Positions 24,228 through 32,682 of a DNA stretch of 64,000 nucleotides are shown here, one piece after another. Location of the stretch: contig NZ_JAVYJB010000008.1 in NCBI RefSeq assembly GCF_032490495.1, forward strand, positions 1 through 64,000, written 5' to 3'. Under the pieces are notes generated by a model. It had not been told where the DNA came from. It ran no database searches and saw only the letters and a program-made list of their open reading frames with translations. Made by a program: the position numbers and the translations under genes. Within the stretch, counting starts at the first letter, position 1; the number at the start of each line of letters is the position of its first letter. Origin of the DNA: Pilosibacter fragilis. GTDB taxonomy: Bacteria > Bacillota > Clostridia > Lachnospirales > Lachnospiraceae.

Positions 24228-26456
24228 ATGTCAGACAGAGAAATGATAGAAGAAACTAAGAAAGACGTTCCGGATCAGATGGAGCCGGTGATCCCGGAGA
24301 TCCCGGCGGAGAAATCCGAGAAAGAACCGGAGGTCGAAGCCGCAGAGTCCGCCAGCACAGAACCGGAGGTCGAAGCCGCAGAGGCCGCCAGCACGGAGCC
24401 GGAGACCAAGGCCGCAGATGCTGACGGCGCAGAGCCGGAGGCAAAGGCCGCAGAAGCCGCCAACACAGAGCCGGAGGCAGAGGCCGCAGAAGCCGACAAC
24501 ACAGAGCCGGAGGCAGAGGCCGCAGAAGCCGACAGCGCAGAGCCGGAGGCAAAGGCAGCAGAAGCCGACATCACAGAGCCGGAGGCAAAGGCAGCAGAAG
24601 CCGACAGCACAGAGCCGGAGGCAAAGGCTGCAGAAGCCGACAGCGCTGAATCGGAGACAGAGGAACAGAGATCCCGTTCTGCGGGAAGACGTTTCGGAAA
24701 CCGAAGGGAAAAACAGCAGCCCGTGCGCCCGAAAAAAGAGCATCAGGCAAGTCAGCGTGAAAATATCTTAAGACTGCGTGAGATCAAAAAGAAAAAGGCG
24801 GCGATGCCGTATATGAAGATCCTCGCGGCAGGAGGAGCGGCTGTTGCAGTGGTCGCGGTGGTTGCGGTTGCAGGAACTGTGATCGGAAATCACAGGGACA
24901 CTTTTTCCAGGGGGATGAAGGTTGAGACCGCAGCGGCTTCCTTAGAGACAACAGAGGCTGCATCTGAGAGCACCGGGGAGAGAAATATCGTTCTGGAGAC
25001 CACGCTTTCTGCCGAGGAGATCGCGTCTAAGGAATATGAAAAGACGGTCCAGAGTATTGTGGACAGCTATGCAAATCTTGGGATTGCGGAGGTCTCAGGC
25101 TATCTGAACGTCAGAAAGACCCCGGAGAGCTTCGGTGAGGTCATAGGAAAGCTGCCGAAGGGCGGCGCCTGCGAGATTCTGGATACCTCCACAGATGGAT
25201 GGTATAAGATCTCATCCGGCGGTGTGACCGGTTATGTAAGCTCCCAGTATGTCTATACCGGGGATGAGGCGAAAAAACTGGCTGCGGAAAATGTGGCTGA
25301 GCGTGCCGTGATCGATGCGGATAAGTTAAATGTCCGGTCAGAGCCGAAGGCGGATGCGAATGTTGTGGAGCAGGTATTTAAAAACGAAAGATATGACATC
25401 AGGGGGCAGCAGGACGGCTGGATCCAGATTTCTTCCGGATATATTTCTGCGGATTATGTCACCGTAAAATACGCTCTGGATGAGGCGATCAAGCAGGATA
25501 TGAGACAGACGGTCTTAAGCCTTTATGATAATCTCGGTGTATCCAATGTGTCCAATTACCTGAATGTCCGCGACAATCCGGATGAGAAGAAGGGCAAGAT
25601 CATCGCGAAGCTGCCGAGCAACGCAGGCTGTGATATCCTGGACACCTCCACGTCGGGCTGGTACAAGATCCGTTCCGGAAACATTACCGGTTATGTAAAA
25701 TCTGAGTATATCCTGACAGGACAGCAGGCGAAGGACAAAGCGCTTCAGGTTGCAAAGCTGATGGCGATCTCCAACACGGACGGCGTCAATGTCCGCACAG
25801 AGCCGAACACGAATTCTTCGATCTACACACAGATCTCCAACAGCGAGCGATTCCTTGTAGCGGATCAGCAGGATGGCTGGGTAAAGATCGAGATCGATGA
25901 TCAGGACGCATACCTGTCCAGCGATTATGTTGACGTTAAGTACGGTCTGGAAGAGGCGATCAAGTATACGCCGGTGGTTGAGGTTGCAGATACCTCTTCG
26001 AAGAATGATTCTAAGAACAGTTCAAAGAATAATTCCGGTAAGAAGAACAGCGCAAACGACGGGGCTGCCGGATCGAAGTCCGGAAGTGTTTCCTCCAAAC
26101 GTGCCCAGATCGCAAACTACGCAGTTCAGTTCGTCGGAAACAGATATGTCTACGGCGGAACGAGCCTGACAAACGGAACGGACTGCTCCGGATTTACGAT
26201 GTCTGTCATGGCGAAATTCGGTGTATCCCTGCCGCACAACTCCGGCGCGCAGTCGGGAAGCGGAAAGTCGATCACCTCGAGCCAGATGCGTCCGGGTGAC
26301 CTTGTATTCTACTCCGGCAGCGGCGGAATCAACCATGTTGCGCTCTATATCGGTAATGGTCAGGTGTGCCATGCGTCCAACGCGAGATCCGGTATCAAGA
26401 TCTCCACATGGAACTATCGTACTCCGGCGAAGATCGTGAATGTACTTGGTGATTAA
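24228..26456 (+). CDS. Membrane-anchored SH3b x4 - NlpC/P60 endopeptidase
   Basis: Cell-wall hydrolase of 742 residues, predicted to cut peptidoglycan stem peptides (gamma-D-Glu to diamino acid). Order: acidic 12-residue repeats (33-140), a basic stretch, one membrane helix (about 196-220), then four bacterial SH3 domains outside (YLNVRKTPE, LNVRSEPKA, YLNVRDNPD and VNVRTEPNT starts; domains 1 and 3, and 2 and 4, are most alike, suggesting duplication of a pair). After a lysine/serine linker, an NlpC/P60 domain carries Cys in GTDCSGFTM and His in GGINHVALYIG. The repeats precede the helix, so they should be cytoplasmic. A terminator follows. Confidence 0.85.
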   Translation: MSDREMIEETKKDVPDQMEPVIPEIPAEKSEKEPEVEAAESASTEPEVEAAEAASTEPETKAADADGAEPEAKAAEAANTEPEAEAAEADNTEPEAEAAEADSAEPEAKAAEADITEPEAKAAEADSTEPEAKAAEADSAESETEEQRSRSAGRRFGNRREKQQPVRPKKEHQASQRENILRLREIKKKKAAMPYMKILAAGGAAVAVVAVVAVAGTVIGNHRDTFSRGMKVETAAASLETTEAASESTGERNIVLETTLSAEEIASKEYEKTVQSIVDSYANLGIAEVSGYLNVRKTPESFGEVIGKLPKGGACEILDTSTDGWYKISSGGVTGYVSSQYVYTGDEAKKLAAENVAERAVIDADKLNVRSEPKADANVVEQVFKNERYDIRGQQDGWIQISSGYISADYVTVKYALDEAIKQDMRQTVLSLYDNLGVSNVSNYLNVRDNPDEKKGKIIAKLPSNAGCDILDTSTSGWYKIRSGNITGYVKSEYILTGQQAKDKALQVAKLMAISNTDGVNVRTEPNTNSSIYTQISNSERFLVADQQDGWVKIEIDDQDAYLSSDYVDVKYGLEEAIKYTPVVEVADTSSKNDSKNSSKNNSGKKNSANDGAAGSKSGSVSSKRAQIANYAVQFVGNRYVYGGTSLTNGTDCSGFTMSVMAKFGVSLPHNSGAQSGSGKSITSSQMRPGDLVFYSGSGGINHVALYIGNGQVCHASNARSGIKISTWNYRTPAKIVNVLGD
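24324..24647 (+). repeat. Nine 36-bp coding repeats (EPEAKAAEADST type)
   Basis: Nine in-frame 36-bp units encode the 12-residue consensus EPEAKAAEADST with E/A/T variants. The DNA units are close to identical in the later copies, so the array can expand or contract. It is not a CRISPR array, as there are no unique spacers. Confidence 0.85.
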
Positions 26457-26476
26457 TTGAAAATTGGAAGATTTCG

Positions 26477-26506
26477 GACAGCCCGGTAGAGATGCCGGGC
26501 TGTCTT
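26477..26506 (+). terminator. Terminator of the NlpC/P60 gene
   Basis: A perfect 10-bp GC stem (GACAGCCCGG/CCGGGCTGTC) with an 8-base loop and a short TTG tail. Confidence 0.7.
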
Positions 26507-26614
26507 GATAAGGAAAGTAAATTTGGAAGAAATGAATTCCTCAGACTGGGAAGCCGGGACATATTAAAATTTTTCCGGGTGGATCAGATCCGGAATGCAT
26601 GGGAAGGAAAGAAT

Positions 26615-27769
26615 ATGGAGAAAAAGAAGGGTATTAAGAGACATGCGGCAGGTCTCTGCGCAGGACTTGGCATCTTGTTCGCCGCAGCGGTACCGATGAC
26701 GGCGTTTGCGGATACGGTTTATGTGAACGCGTCGAAATTAAATTACAGGAATCAGCCGTCCACTGTATCCGGGGCGGTTCTCGGAACACTGCCCCGCGGG
26801 ACAGTACTTTCCAGAGTGAAAAACAATGGGGAGTGGAGCGAGGTGCAGATCGGCGGGGCGAAGACGACCGTCTATGTGGCAAGCCGCTATCTGACGACCA
26901 GCAAGCCGCAGAGCAGCACTGCGAAAACGGGGGCGGCAACTACGGGCGGAACATCCACAGTTGCTGCCGATGGAACCGTGACAGTACCCGACTCCTTAAA
27001 GGCGTATGTGGATAAGGCTTATCAGGTCGGAATGGATCCCAACTGGAAATACGCGGGGATGTCCGCGATCAACAGCGGTCACGCGGTGTTCTACCACAAT
27101 GGAGCCGCGAACCGGAAAAATAAGGTGGTTGCCGTAAATGCTGGACATGGTACATCCGGCGGATCGAAGGTAAAGACATTCTGTCACCCGGATCAGACGG
27201 CGAAGGTGACAGGCGGAACGACGGGCGCAGGCGCGACAAAGGCGGTGGCGGTATCCGGCGGAATGACGTTCGCGGATGGAACGGCGGAGAGTACCGTGAC
27301 GCTCCGTATGGCGCAGATCTTCCGGAATAAGCTTCTGGCGGCGGGATATGATGTGCTGATGATCCGCGATGGAAGTGATGTGCAGCTCGACAATGTGGCG
27401 AGAACTGTCATGGCAAACAATAAGGCTGACTGCCATATCGCCCTGCACTGGGATTCCACGAAGACGGACAAGGGCGCGTTTTACATGAGTGTGCCGAATA
27501 ATGCCGCCTATCGTGCCATGGAGCCGGTGGCGTCCCACTGGGAGTCCCACAATAAGCTTGGAAGTGCGCTGGTTGGCGGATTGAAGCAGAACGGTGTGAA
27601 GATCTTCTCGTCGGGATCCATGGAGATGGATCTGACCCAGACGTCGTATTCTACGGTTCCGAGTATTGATATCGAACTGGGGGATGGGAAATCTGCTCAT
27701 GATGATGCGACGTTAGGAAAACTGGCGGATGGACTTGTTGTCGGTGTGAACAGTTATTTTGGACAGTGA
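26615..27769 (+). CDS. Secreted SH3b - N-acetylmuramoyl-L-alanine amidase (Amidase_3)
   Basis: Zinc amidase that cleaves the bond between MurNAc and the stem peptide. 384 residues from the ATG at 26615 (GGAAGGAAAG upstream; the longer frame adds a non-signal extension). Layout: signal peptide (about 1-32, ending TAFADT), one SH3b domain (VNASKLNYRNQPSTVSG), a linker, then Amidase_3 with VVAVNAGHGTSGG (first His), AESTVTLRMAQIFRNKLLA (Glu), DVLMIRDGSD, and CHIALHWDST (second His). It follows a related SH3b hydrolase, suggesting a wall-remodelling pair with separate terminators. Confidence 0.85.
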   Translation: MEKKKGIKRHAAGLCAGLGILFAAAVPMTAFADTVYVNASKLNYRNQPSTVSGAVLGTLPRGTVLSRVKNNGEWSEVQIGGAKTTVYVASRYLTTSKPQSSTAKTGAATTGGTSTVAADGTVTVPDSLKAYVDKAYQVGMDPNWKYAGMSAINSGHAVFYHNGAANRKNKVVAVNAGHGTSGGSKVKTFCHPDQTAKVTGGTTGAGATKAVAVSGGMTFADGTAESTVTLRMAQIFRNKLLAAGYDVLMIRDGSDVQLDNVARTVMANNKADCHIALHWDSTKTDKGAFYMSVPNNAAYRAMEPVASHWESHNKLGSALVGGLKQNGVKIFSSGSMEMDLTQTSYSTVPSIDIELGDGKSAHDDATLGKLADGLVVGVNSYFGQ

Positions 27770-27896
27770 TCCGGGCTCGTAAGTTCAAGACAGAATGAAT
27801 GGAATGCCGCTGCTGGGGAAAATACCTGGCGGCGGTTTTTGGAATTAATGGGAGGTTATACCGGAACTTCCTGGTAATCAAAAAAATTACATGACG

Positions 27897-27926
27897 AAGA
27901 TGTGCATTTGCGCGAAGATGTAGATT
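27897..27926. repeat. Family C 30-bp repeat, copy 2
   Basis: Matches 19371-19400 at 26 of 30 positions, with all differences C/T transitions. It lies in the spacer before the tRNA terminator. Confidence 0.5.
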
Positions 27927-27980
27927 AACGCAGATGAATGCGAGGATGTTGAAAACTACGGGGGGGGACTCTTTCCATAT

Positions 27981-28016
27981 AAAAAACACCATCTCTCAAT
28001 GGAAATGGTGTTTTTT
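27981..28016 (-). terminator. Terminator of tRNA-Ala
   Basis: A perfect 12-bp stem AAAAAACACCAT/ATGGTGTTTTTT lies directly downstream of the minus-strand tRNA. A/T tracts on both sides make it bidirectional. Confidence 0.85.
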
Positions 28017-28019
28017 CAG

Positions 28020-28092
28020 TGGACCTGATCGGATTCGAACCGACGACCCCCACAATGCGAATGTGGTGCGCTCCCAACTGCGCTACAAGCCC
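28020..28092 (-). tRNA. tRNA-Ala (anticodon CGC)
   Basis: A 73-base cloverleaf on the minus strand: acceptor GGGCTTG pairs with CAGGTCC and includes the G3:U70 wobble that identifies alanine tRNAs. The D stem is GCGC/GCGC. The anticodon stem CCACA/TGTGG has loop TTCGCAT, giving anticodon CGC (codon GCG). The T stem is GTCGG/CCGAT with loop TTCGAAT, and the discriminator is A. The 3' CCA is not encoded (the DNA reads ACT), so it must be added enzymatically. Confidence 0.95.
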
Positions 28093-28239
28093 ATAACGAT
28101 ATTTTTTTGACCTCATTATTATCGCACCGCAGGGGACAGATGTCAAGATTTTCCATGGGAAAAATGAAAAAAAAGTTACCGCACAGCCACAACATTATCC
28201 AGACCAGCGAAGGGCTTTCAGGGATTTTTAACGCAGATT

Positions 28240-28372
28240 GTAACTATTCAGTACCTTCATAGTTACACGCAAAAATCCATTCCAGATCAGCTTCGCTGAT
28301 GGGATTTTTGCCCTCCAGCCTATGTTTTCTTACGGTCAGCGCAGCAAGTGCGCAGACCTACTGAACAGTTAC
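28240..28372. mobile_element. 133-bp MITE-like element, family B copy 2
   Basis: Starts GTAACTATTCAGTACC and ends CTACTGAACAGTTAC, the inverse of copy 1 at 19096. Flanking 8-mers CGCAGATT (28232-28239) and TGCAGATT (28373-28380) match at 7 of 8, consistent with a target duplication. It lies in the spacer between the tRNA promoter side and the gene at 28505. Confidence 0.8.
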
Positions 28373-28431
28373 TGCAGATTTAACTTTTAACTAACTAGAG
28401 CTGAACGGTAAGATTTTCAGGAAAGAGACGC

Positions 28432-28470
28432 CGAACATATGTTTACATGAACGGAAACATAGTGTATAAT
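28432..28470 (+). promoter_or_regulatory. LexA-like box and promoter of the 28505 gene
   Basis: TTTACA (28442-28447), a 17-base spacer and TATAAT (28465-28470). The box CGAACATATGTTTA (28432-28445) overlaps the -35 and fits the Firmicute LexA consensus at 13 of 14 positions. It is almost the same as the box before the Y-polymerase operon. Confidence 0.65.
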
Positions 28471-28504
28471 ACCCATATGGAAAGAAACAGAAAGAGGGGA
28501 TCAT

Positions 28505-28912
28505 ATGGTACTGATCGTATGTGTGGATGATCATAATGGAATGATGTTCAATCACCGCCGCCAGAGTCAGGATCGTATCCTGCGGGCAGATATTCTGGAA
28601 CTTACGGGTGGAAAAAAACTTTGGATGAATGCCTACAGCAGAAAACAGTTTGCGGAGAGTGATGCGGAGAAAATACGGGTGGATGAGACGTTTCTCGATG
28701 CTGCGGGGGACGGGGAGTTCTGCTTTGTGGAGAATGCGGACGTCTCTGGCTGTGCGGAGCGGATCGAGGAAATCTATCTCTACCACTGGAACAGGGATTA
28801 TCCGGCGGATGTGTATTTTCCGGTGGACCTCAGCGTGTGGAAGTGCGTGGAGACGAAAGAATTTGCGGGATCTTCCCACGAGAAAATTACGAGAGAGCGG
28901 TATACCCGTTAA
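28505..28912 (+). CDS. Unknown small protein behind an SOS-like promoter
   Basis: A 135-residue cytoplasmic protein (VLIVCVDDHNGMMFNHRRQSQD start; LYHWNRDYPADVYFPVDL near the C-terminus). I recall similar proteins in Lachnospiraceae carrying misleading names such as ribonuclease Z, but no metallo-beta-lactamase HxHxDH motif is present here, so that name is not supported. AGAGGGGA precedes the ATG. It appears to be the only gene of its transcript. The LexA-like box in its promoter suggests damage-induced expression; a checkpoint or division-control role is only a guess. Confidence 0.7.
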   Translation: MVLIVCVDDHNGMMFNHRRQSQDRILRADILELTGGKKLWMNAYSRKQFAESDAEKIRVDETFLDAAGDGEFCFVENADVSGCAERIEEIYLYHWNRDYPADVYFPVDLSVWKCVETKEFAGSSHEKITRERYTR

Positions 28913-29079
28913 AATATGAATGTATGATAGGCAGAATGACGCTGGAGACAGTTCTAATTCCGATATTTCAGAAATATAGTGGGAGATTGGAGATTGGGAC
29001 AGGGGGGAGTATGTACGGAGCATTTGGCGGAAAGGCGGACTGCGATAGAAAATATGGCAACAGAGGGGAATGACAGAAT

Positions 29080-30201
29080 ATGAATCATTTAAGAAAATGG
29101 CTGCTTTGCGTGATCGCGGTGGTCTCTTTGACGGTAACGGCCTGTGGGGGAGATGCGGCCGCTAATGTCAGTGTGGCGGCAGATGTTGCTCATGCGGCGG
29201 GAAATATCCTTGGAAGTCTTGCTGAGGCGGCAGAGAACTCCGGAGCTGGGAATAGCGGCGGACAGGGAAATAAAACGTCATCGGGGATGGCAGGAAACCC
29301 GTCGGCAACCGGGGAATTCCGTCTCTCCGATATTCCGGAGTATACGGACTCCCCCTATGTGGCGGTCAATGGAAATGTTCCGTATTTTACGGAGGACGAC
29401 CTGACGGATGTCTCCTTTGAAAGCTACAGTGATTTGGATTCATTAGGCCGCTGCGGTGTGGCTTATGCCTCCGTCAGTACCGATACGATGCCGACGGAAA
29501 AGCGGGGTTCCATCGGAGAGGTAAAGCCAACAGGGTGGATCAATGCGAAATATGATTTTGTGGATGGAAAATATCTGTATAACCGATGCCATCTGATCGG
29601 ATACCAGCTGACTGCGGAGAACGCGAACGAAAAGAATCTGATCACGGGTACGAGATACCTTAATGTTCAGGGAATGCTGCCGTTTGAGAACCTGACAGCC
29701 GACTATGTAAAAGAAACCGGAAACCATGTGATGTACCGCGTGACGCCGGTCTTTGAGGGAGATAACCTTGTGGCATCCGGAGTCCTGATGGAAGCGGAAT
29801 CTGTGGAGGACGAAGGCGACGGAGTCCTGTTCTGTGTTTATGTTTACAATGTTCAGCCGGGAGTCACGATCGACTATGCGACGGGAAAGAGTGAACTGGC
29901 GAAGAGCGGAGGTGCAGGAGGCAGTCAAAGCGGAAGTGCGTCAGGTACCGGGAAAACGTCAGGTACATCGTCTACTGGAAACAATTCATCAGGGGCATCT
30001 GGAGGTGCCGGAAAAAACGATGCAGGAACCTCTGGAAAAGAGAGCGGAACCTATATCCTCAACACGAAGACCATGAAATTCCACCGACCGGACTGTGATT
30101 CTGTGAAGAATATTAAGTCTGAGAACCGAAAAGAGTATACGGGGGAGCGGGAGAAATTGATTGATGAGGGGTATGAGGCTTGTAAGAGTTGCAAACCGTA
30201 G
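29080..30201 (+). CDS. Lipoprotein DNA/RNA non-specific endonuclease with Ada-like Cys tail
   Basis: Exported nuclease of the EndA/DNA-entry type, 373 residues. The lipobox is VTAC (Cys22). The nuclease core (about 85-265) has WINAKYDFVDGKYLYNRCHLIGYQL; the catalytic motif is normally DRGHL, here NRCHLIGYQLTAENANEKN, retaining His and the metal-binding Asn. A glycine/serine linker leads to a C-terminal Ada-type metal-binding module (LNTKTMKFHRPDC, then YEACKSCKP) with HxxxC..CxxC spacing. Such nucleases degrade extracellular DNA for nutrients or uptake. Arg-Cys in place of Arg-Gly is noted; activity is likely but not certain. Confidence 0.8.
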   Translation: MNHLRKWLLCVIAVVSLTVTACGGDAAANVSVAADVAHAAGNILGSLAEAAENSGAGNSGGQGNKTSSGMAGNPSATGEFRLSDIPEYTDSPYVAVNGNVPYFTEDDLTDVSFESYSDLDSLGRCGVAYASVSTDTMPTEKRGSIGEVKPTGWINAKYDFVDGKYLYNRCHLIGYQLTAENANEKNLITGTRYLNVQGMLPFENLTADYVKETGNHVMYRVTPVFEGDNLVASGVLMEAESVEDEGDGVLFCVYVYNVQPGVTIDYATGKSELAKSGGAGGSQSGSASGTGKTSGTSSTGNNSSGASGGAGKNDAGTSGKESGTYILNTKTMKFHRPDCDSVKNIKSENRKEYTGEREKLIDEGYEACKSCKP

Positions 30202-30238
30202 AGAATATTTCAAAAACATATAAAATTAAGACAATATC

Positions 30239-30283
30239 AAAAGCCCGGCTTTATGCATTCAGAGTGCATGGAGCCGGGCTTTT
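30239..30283 (+). terminator. Terminator of the nuclease gene
   Basis: A 12-bp stem AAAAGCCCGGCT/AGCCGGGCTTTT encloses an inner ATGCA/TGCAT-like helix and ends in TTTTG. It is usable from both sides. Confidence 0.85.
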
Positions 30284-30327
30284 GTTTAGACCATATTTGA
30301 CATAAGAGTAAACTGAAAAATTAGAGA

Positions 30328-31239
30328 TTAATCATGATTTGAGAAATCATGAAACATTTTTTCCGCAGTGCCTGTATCTAAACGAAAAGATTTACATAAC
30401 TGCTGTATAATTTCAGAATCGGTAAGACCGTGTTCTCTTAGAACATTTATAATCGCATGGATTCCCTCAAGACGCCCTTCTTTGCGCCCTTCTTCAAGGC
30501 CCTCTTCATGGCCTACCTTACGTCCGATGTCAATACCAGTAGATAAAATACTCATATGTGCATCCTCCCATTCTTCACTCTGCTTTACTTCAGTAACAAT
30601 TGCGTCTAGCCTGCGGATCCTGTCATCAAGGATAATAATCTCGGGATTGGAGAGCGTAGAGTTTTTCATATATTGAAGAAGACTCACGAGTTCATCCCGT
30701 TCGTTCTTACTGCTCATATTCAAAAATATCTTCATTGTCTCATCCCCCAGTTCCATCCCCGGAATCTGGTGACAGCGCTCTGTGAATGTGTACATTGCGC
30801 GATCCATTCCGAAGAGATCAGTTTGGGTGATGAATATCACGATCGTTGATGGCAAGTGGCGGTATTTTGTGTGTTTTCCTGCCTTTAGCGCCGGTGTATC
30901 AAGAAGTCCCTGATAATACCGGGAGCGCTTCCTGAGATCGTCCTCAGACGCATCATTCTGCATCTCTGTAGCAAATTGCCTGGAATCTTCCGCCAATGCC
31001 CAGGCGTCGAGCCGGATTCCGCGTCTTCCGTTTTTGTTGAGAATAACGTCCTCAACCCTTACCTGTGTAAGCCTGAGATCTGGCTCATCCAGGATAATAC
31101 TGAGTACGCATTCCTGCGCCTCCTTGTGCTTCATTACCGCGAGAAACAGGGCGAAATCGCTGAGATTGACATTCATAAAATCGGGCGATTCCCTATACTC
31201 TTCAGTGGAGATGAGAGCATGGATCACTTGATTTTCCAT
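30328..31239 (-). CDS. Rpn/PD-(D/E)XK nuclease family protein
   Basis: A 303-residue member of the Rpn (recombination-promoting nuclease, PDDEXK_2) group, often labelled transposase although it moves nothing itself. The nuclease core shows the motif GIRLDAWALAEDSRQFATEMQ (Asp and the E-x-Q pair), then RSRYYQGLLDTPALKAG and STIVIFITQTDLFG. The C-terminus has the low-complexity GHEEGLEEGRKEGRLEG coiled region typical of the family. GGAAAGGAAGG precedes the ATG. It stands alone between two terminators. E. coli Rpn proteins act as toxic DNases or recombination factors; the role here is unknown. Confidence 0.8.
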   Translation of the reverse strand: MENQVIHALISTEEYRESPDFMNVNLSDFALFLAVMKHKEAQECVLSIILDEPDLRLTQVRVEDVILNKNGRRGIRLDAWALAEDSRQFATEMQNDASEDDLRKRSRYYQGLLDTPALKAGKHTKYRHLPSTIVIFITQTDLFGMDRAMYTFTERCHQIPGMELGDETMKIFLNMSSKNERDELVSLLQYMKNSTLSNPEIIILDDRIRRLDAIVTEVKQSEEWEDAHMSILSTGIDIGRKVGHEEGLEEGRKEGRLEGIHAIINVLREHGLTDSEIIQQLCKSFRLDTGTAEKMFHDFSNHD

Positions 31240-31450
31240 TCAGTTACCTTCCTTTCCTGGAAAATTGGGCAGGAGAGGAATTGATACGAGACATCCCCGA
31301 CTCCCTGCCAGTTGTTTGGGTGATTTCAGCAAAGAGTCTTCAGATGCCGTAATGGCCAGAATAGAAAATAGATCATAGAATTCGTTAGAAACCTTGCTTG
31401 GGATTATATTAGCATGTAGGAGTGGGGATGGCAATGTAGTTGGGTATTAA

Positions 31451-31588
31451 AAAATATTAAAAATTGATAAACTCATTGAGGACACAGAAGCAGAAGATTC
31501 CATCGAAATCGAGGAAGCTGAAGACACCGTAGAAATCAAGAAAGATGCCAGCGTAGAGTTCGTACTCGATGAGGCACCGGAGCTGTAA
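31451..31588 (+). pseudogene. C-terminal remnant of an acidic protein
   Basis: An open frame without any start codon reads KIDKLIEDTEAEDSIEIEE, then VEIKKDASVEFVLDEAPEL and stop. The acidic, repetitive composition and codon usage look coding. A stop at 31448-31450 truncates it upstream. The remaining 31240-31764 spacer holds only this and a terminator. Confidence 0.45.
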
Positions 31589-31611
31589 ATTTCACGAAAC
31601 AGAAAATGGAA

Positions 31612-31642
31612 AAGTCCCCGGAAGTAAAATTCCAGGGGCTTC
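31612..31642 (+). terminator. Terminator after the acidic remnant
   Basis: Stem AAGTCCCC..GAA/TTC..GGGGCTT, followed by CTGTTTTTG. Confidence 0.65.
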
Positions 31643-31764
31643 TGTTTTTGTGGGAAGGAGGTTTCTTTTTGCATTGCAATATGCTATACTGATGGGAAGA
31701 AATTCATAAAGCAGATTTTATCTGCTAATAAAGAATCATATATCAAGGGAAAAGGTGAGGTATT

Positions 31765-32589
31765 ATGAAGATCACAAAAGTATGGGCGGTATATTTCAGC
31801 CCCACAGGAAACACGAAAAAAGTAATCACAACGATGGCGAAAAAGGCGGCGGAAGTTCTTTCTGTGCCGATGGAGACATTTGATTTTACACTTCCGGAGA
31901 ACCGGGAAGGTGTTACGAGCTTTGAAAGTGAGGATCTTGTATTTTTCAGCACACCGGTCTACGCGGGAAGAATTCCGAATAAGATGCTACCGTATGTGCA
32001 GAGCGCTTTTGAGGGAAATGGCGCATTTGCAGTACCGGTATCGGTATTCGGAAACAGAAACTTTGACAACGGTCTGATCGAGCTTCGCAACGAGCTGGAG
32101 CTTCACGGCTTCCATACGATCGCAGCTGCTGGAATCCCGACAGAGCATGTGTTCAGCAATAAGCTTGCGACAGGACGTCCGGATGCGGATGATCTCGCGA
32201 AGATCGCGGAATTTGGTGAGAAGGTCGCGAAGAAAGTTGCTGATATGACGGAGATCCCGGCAAAGATCGAGGTCCGCGGCGATGATCCGGTGACTTCCTA
32301 CTATACACCGCTTGGAACGGATGGAAAACCTGCAGTGTTCTTAAAGGCGAAACCGAAGACAGACCCGGAAAAATGCACGAAGTGCGGAATCTGTGCGACC
32401 GTCTGTCCGATGGGATCCATCCCGAAGGACGCGCCGGATACCTGCACCGGAATCTGCATCAAGTGCCATGCCTGCATCAAGGCATGTCCGGCAGGCGCAA
32501 AGTATTTTGATGACGAGGCATTTTTATCTCATGTGGAAATGCTAAAACAGAATTACCAGAGACGGGCTGAGGCAGAGTGGTTTATCTGA
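31765..32589 (+). CDS. EFR1-type flavodoxin-ferredoxin fusion
   Basis: A 274-residue electron carrier: an N-terminal flavodoxin domain (AVYFSPTGNTKKVI FMN loop at about 8-21; STPVYAGRIPN) and a C-terminal two-cluster ferredoxin (CTKCGICATVCPMGSI at about 212-227 and CIKCHACIKACPAGA at about 234-248), giving eight cluster cysteines. Such EFR1 proteins shuttle electrons in anaerobes; partners are unknown. AAAAGGTGAGG precedes the ATG. It ends at a bidirectional terminator facing the next minus-strand gene. Confidence 0.85.
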   Translation: MKITKVWAVYFSPTGNTKKVITTMAKKAAEVLSVPMETFDFTLPENREGVTSFESEDLVFFSTPVYAGRIPNKMLPYVQSAFEGNGAFAVPVSVFGNRNFDNGLIELRNELELHGFHTIAAAGIPTEHVFSNKLATGRPDADDLAKIAEFGEKVAKKVADMTEIPAKIEVRGDDPVTSYYTPLGTDGKPAVFLKAKPKTDPEKCTKCGICATVCPMGSIPKDAPDTCTGICIKCHACIKACPAGAKYFDDEAFLSHVEMLKQNYQRRAEAEWFI

Positions 32590-32630
32590 TGATTCTATGA
32601 TTGTATAAAAAATGCATAAAAAATCAATGC

Positions 32631-32680
32631 AAAAGATTGATACAGAGGGCGAAAACAGGCTCCCTGTATCAATCTTTTTT
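32631..32680. terminator. Bidirectional terminator between convergent genes
   Basis: Stem AAAAGATTGATACAG..GGG/CTCCCTGTATCAATCTTTTTT between the EFR1 gene (+) and the 33186 gene (-). Confidence 0.85.
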
Positions 32681-32682
32681 TC

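Noticed and set aside
24324..24647. Possible CRISPR array
   Set aside because: Units are contiguous coding repeats with no unique spacers and no cas genes nearby. The same applies to 8523-8621.
24231..24743. Minus-strand frame with regular Leu/Cys/Phe repeats
   Set aside because: It is the antisense of the acidic 36-bp repeat array; periodicity comes from that array.
28020..28092. tRNA-Ala as an integration site
   Set aside because: No integrase or duplicated tRNA 3' end flanks it; the element in this window uses rlmD instead.
28505..28912. Ribonuclease Z
   Set aside because: No HxHxDH metallo-beta-lactamase motif and far too short.
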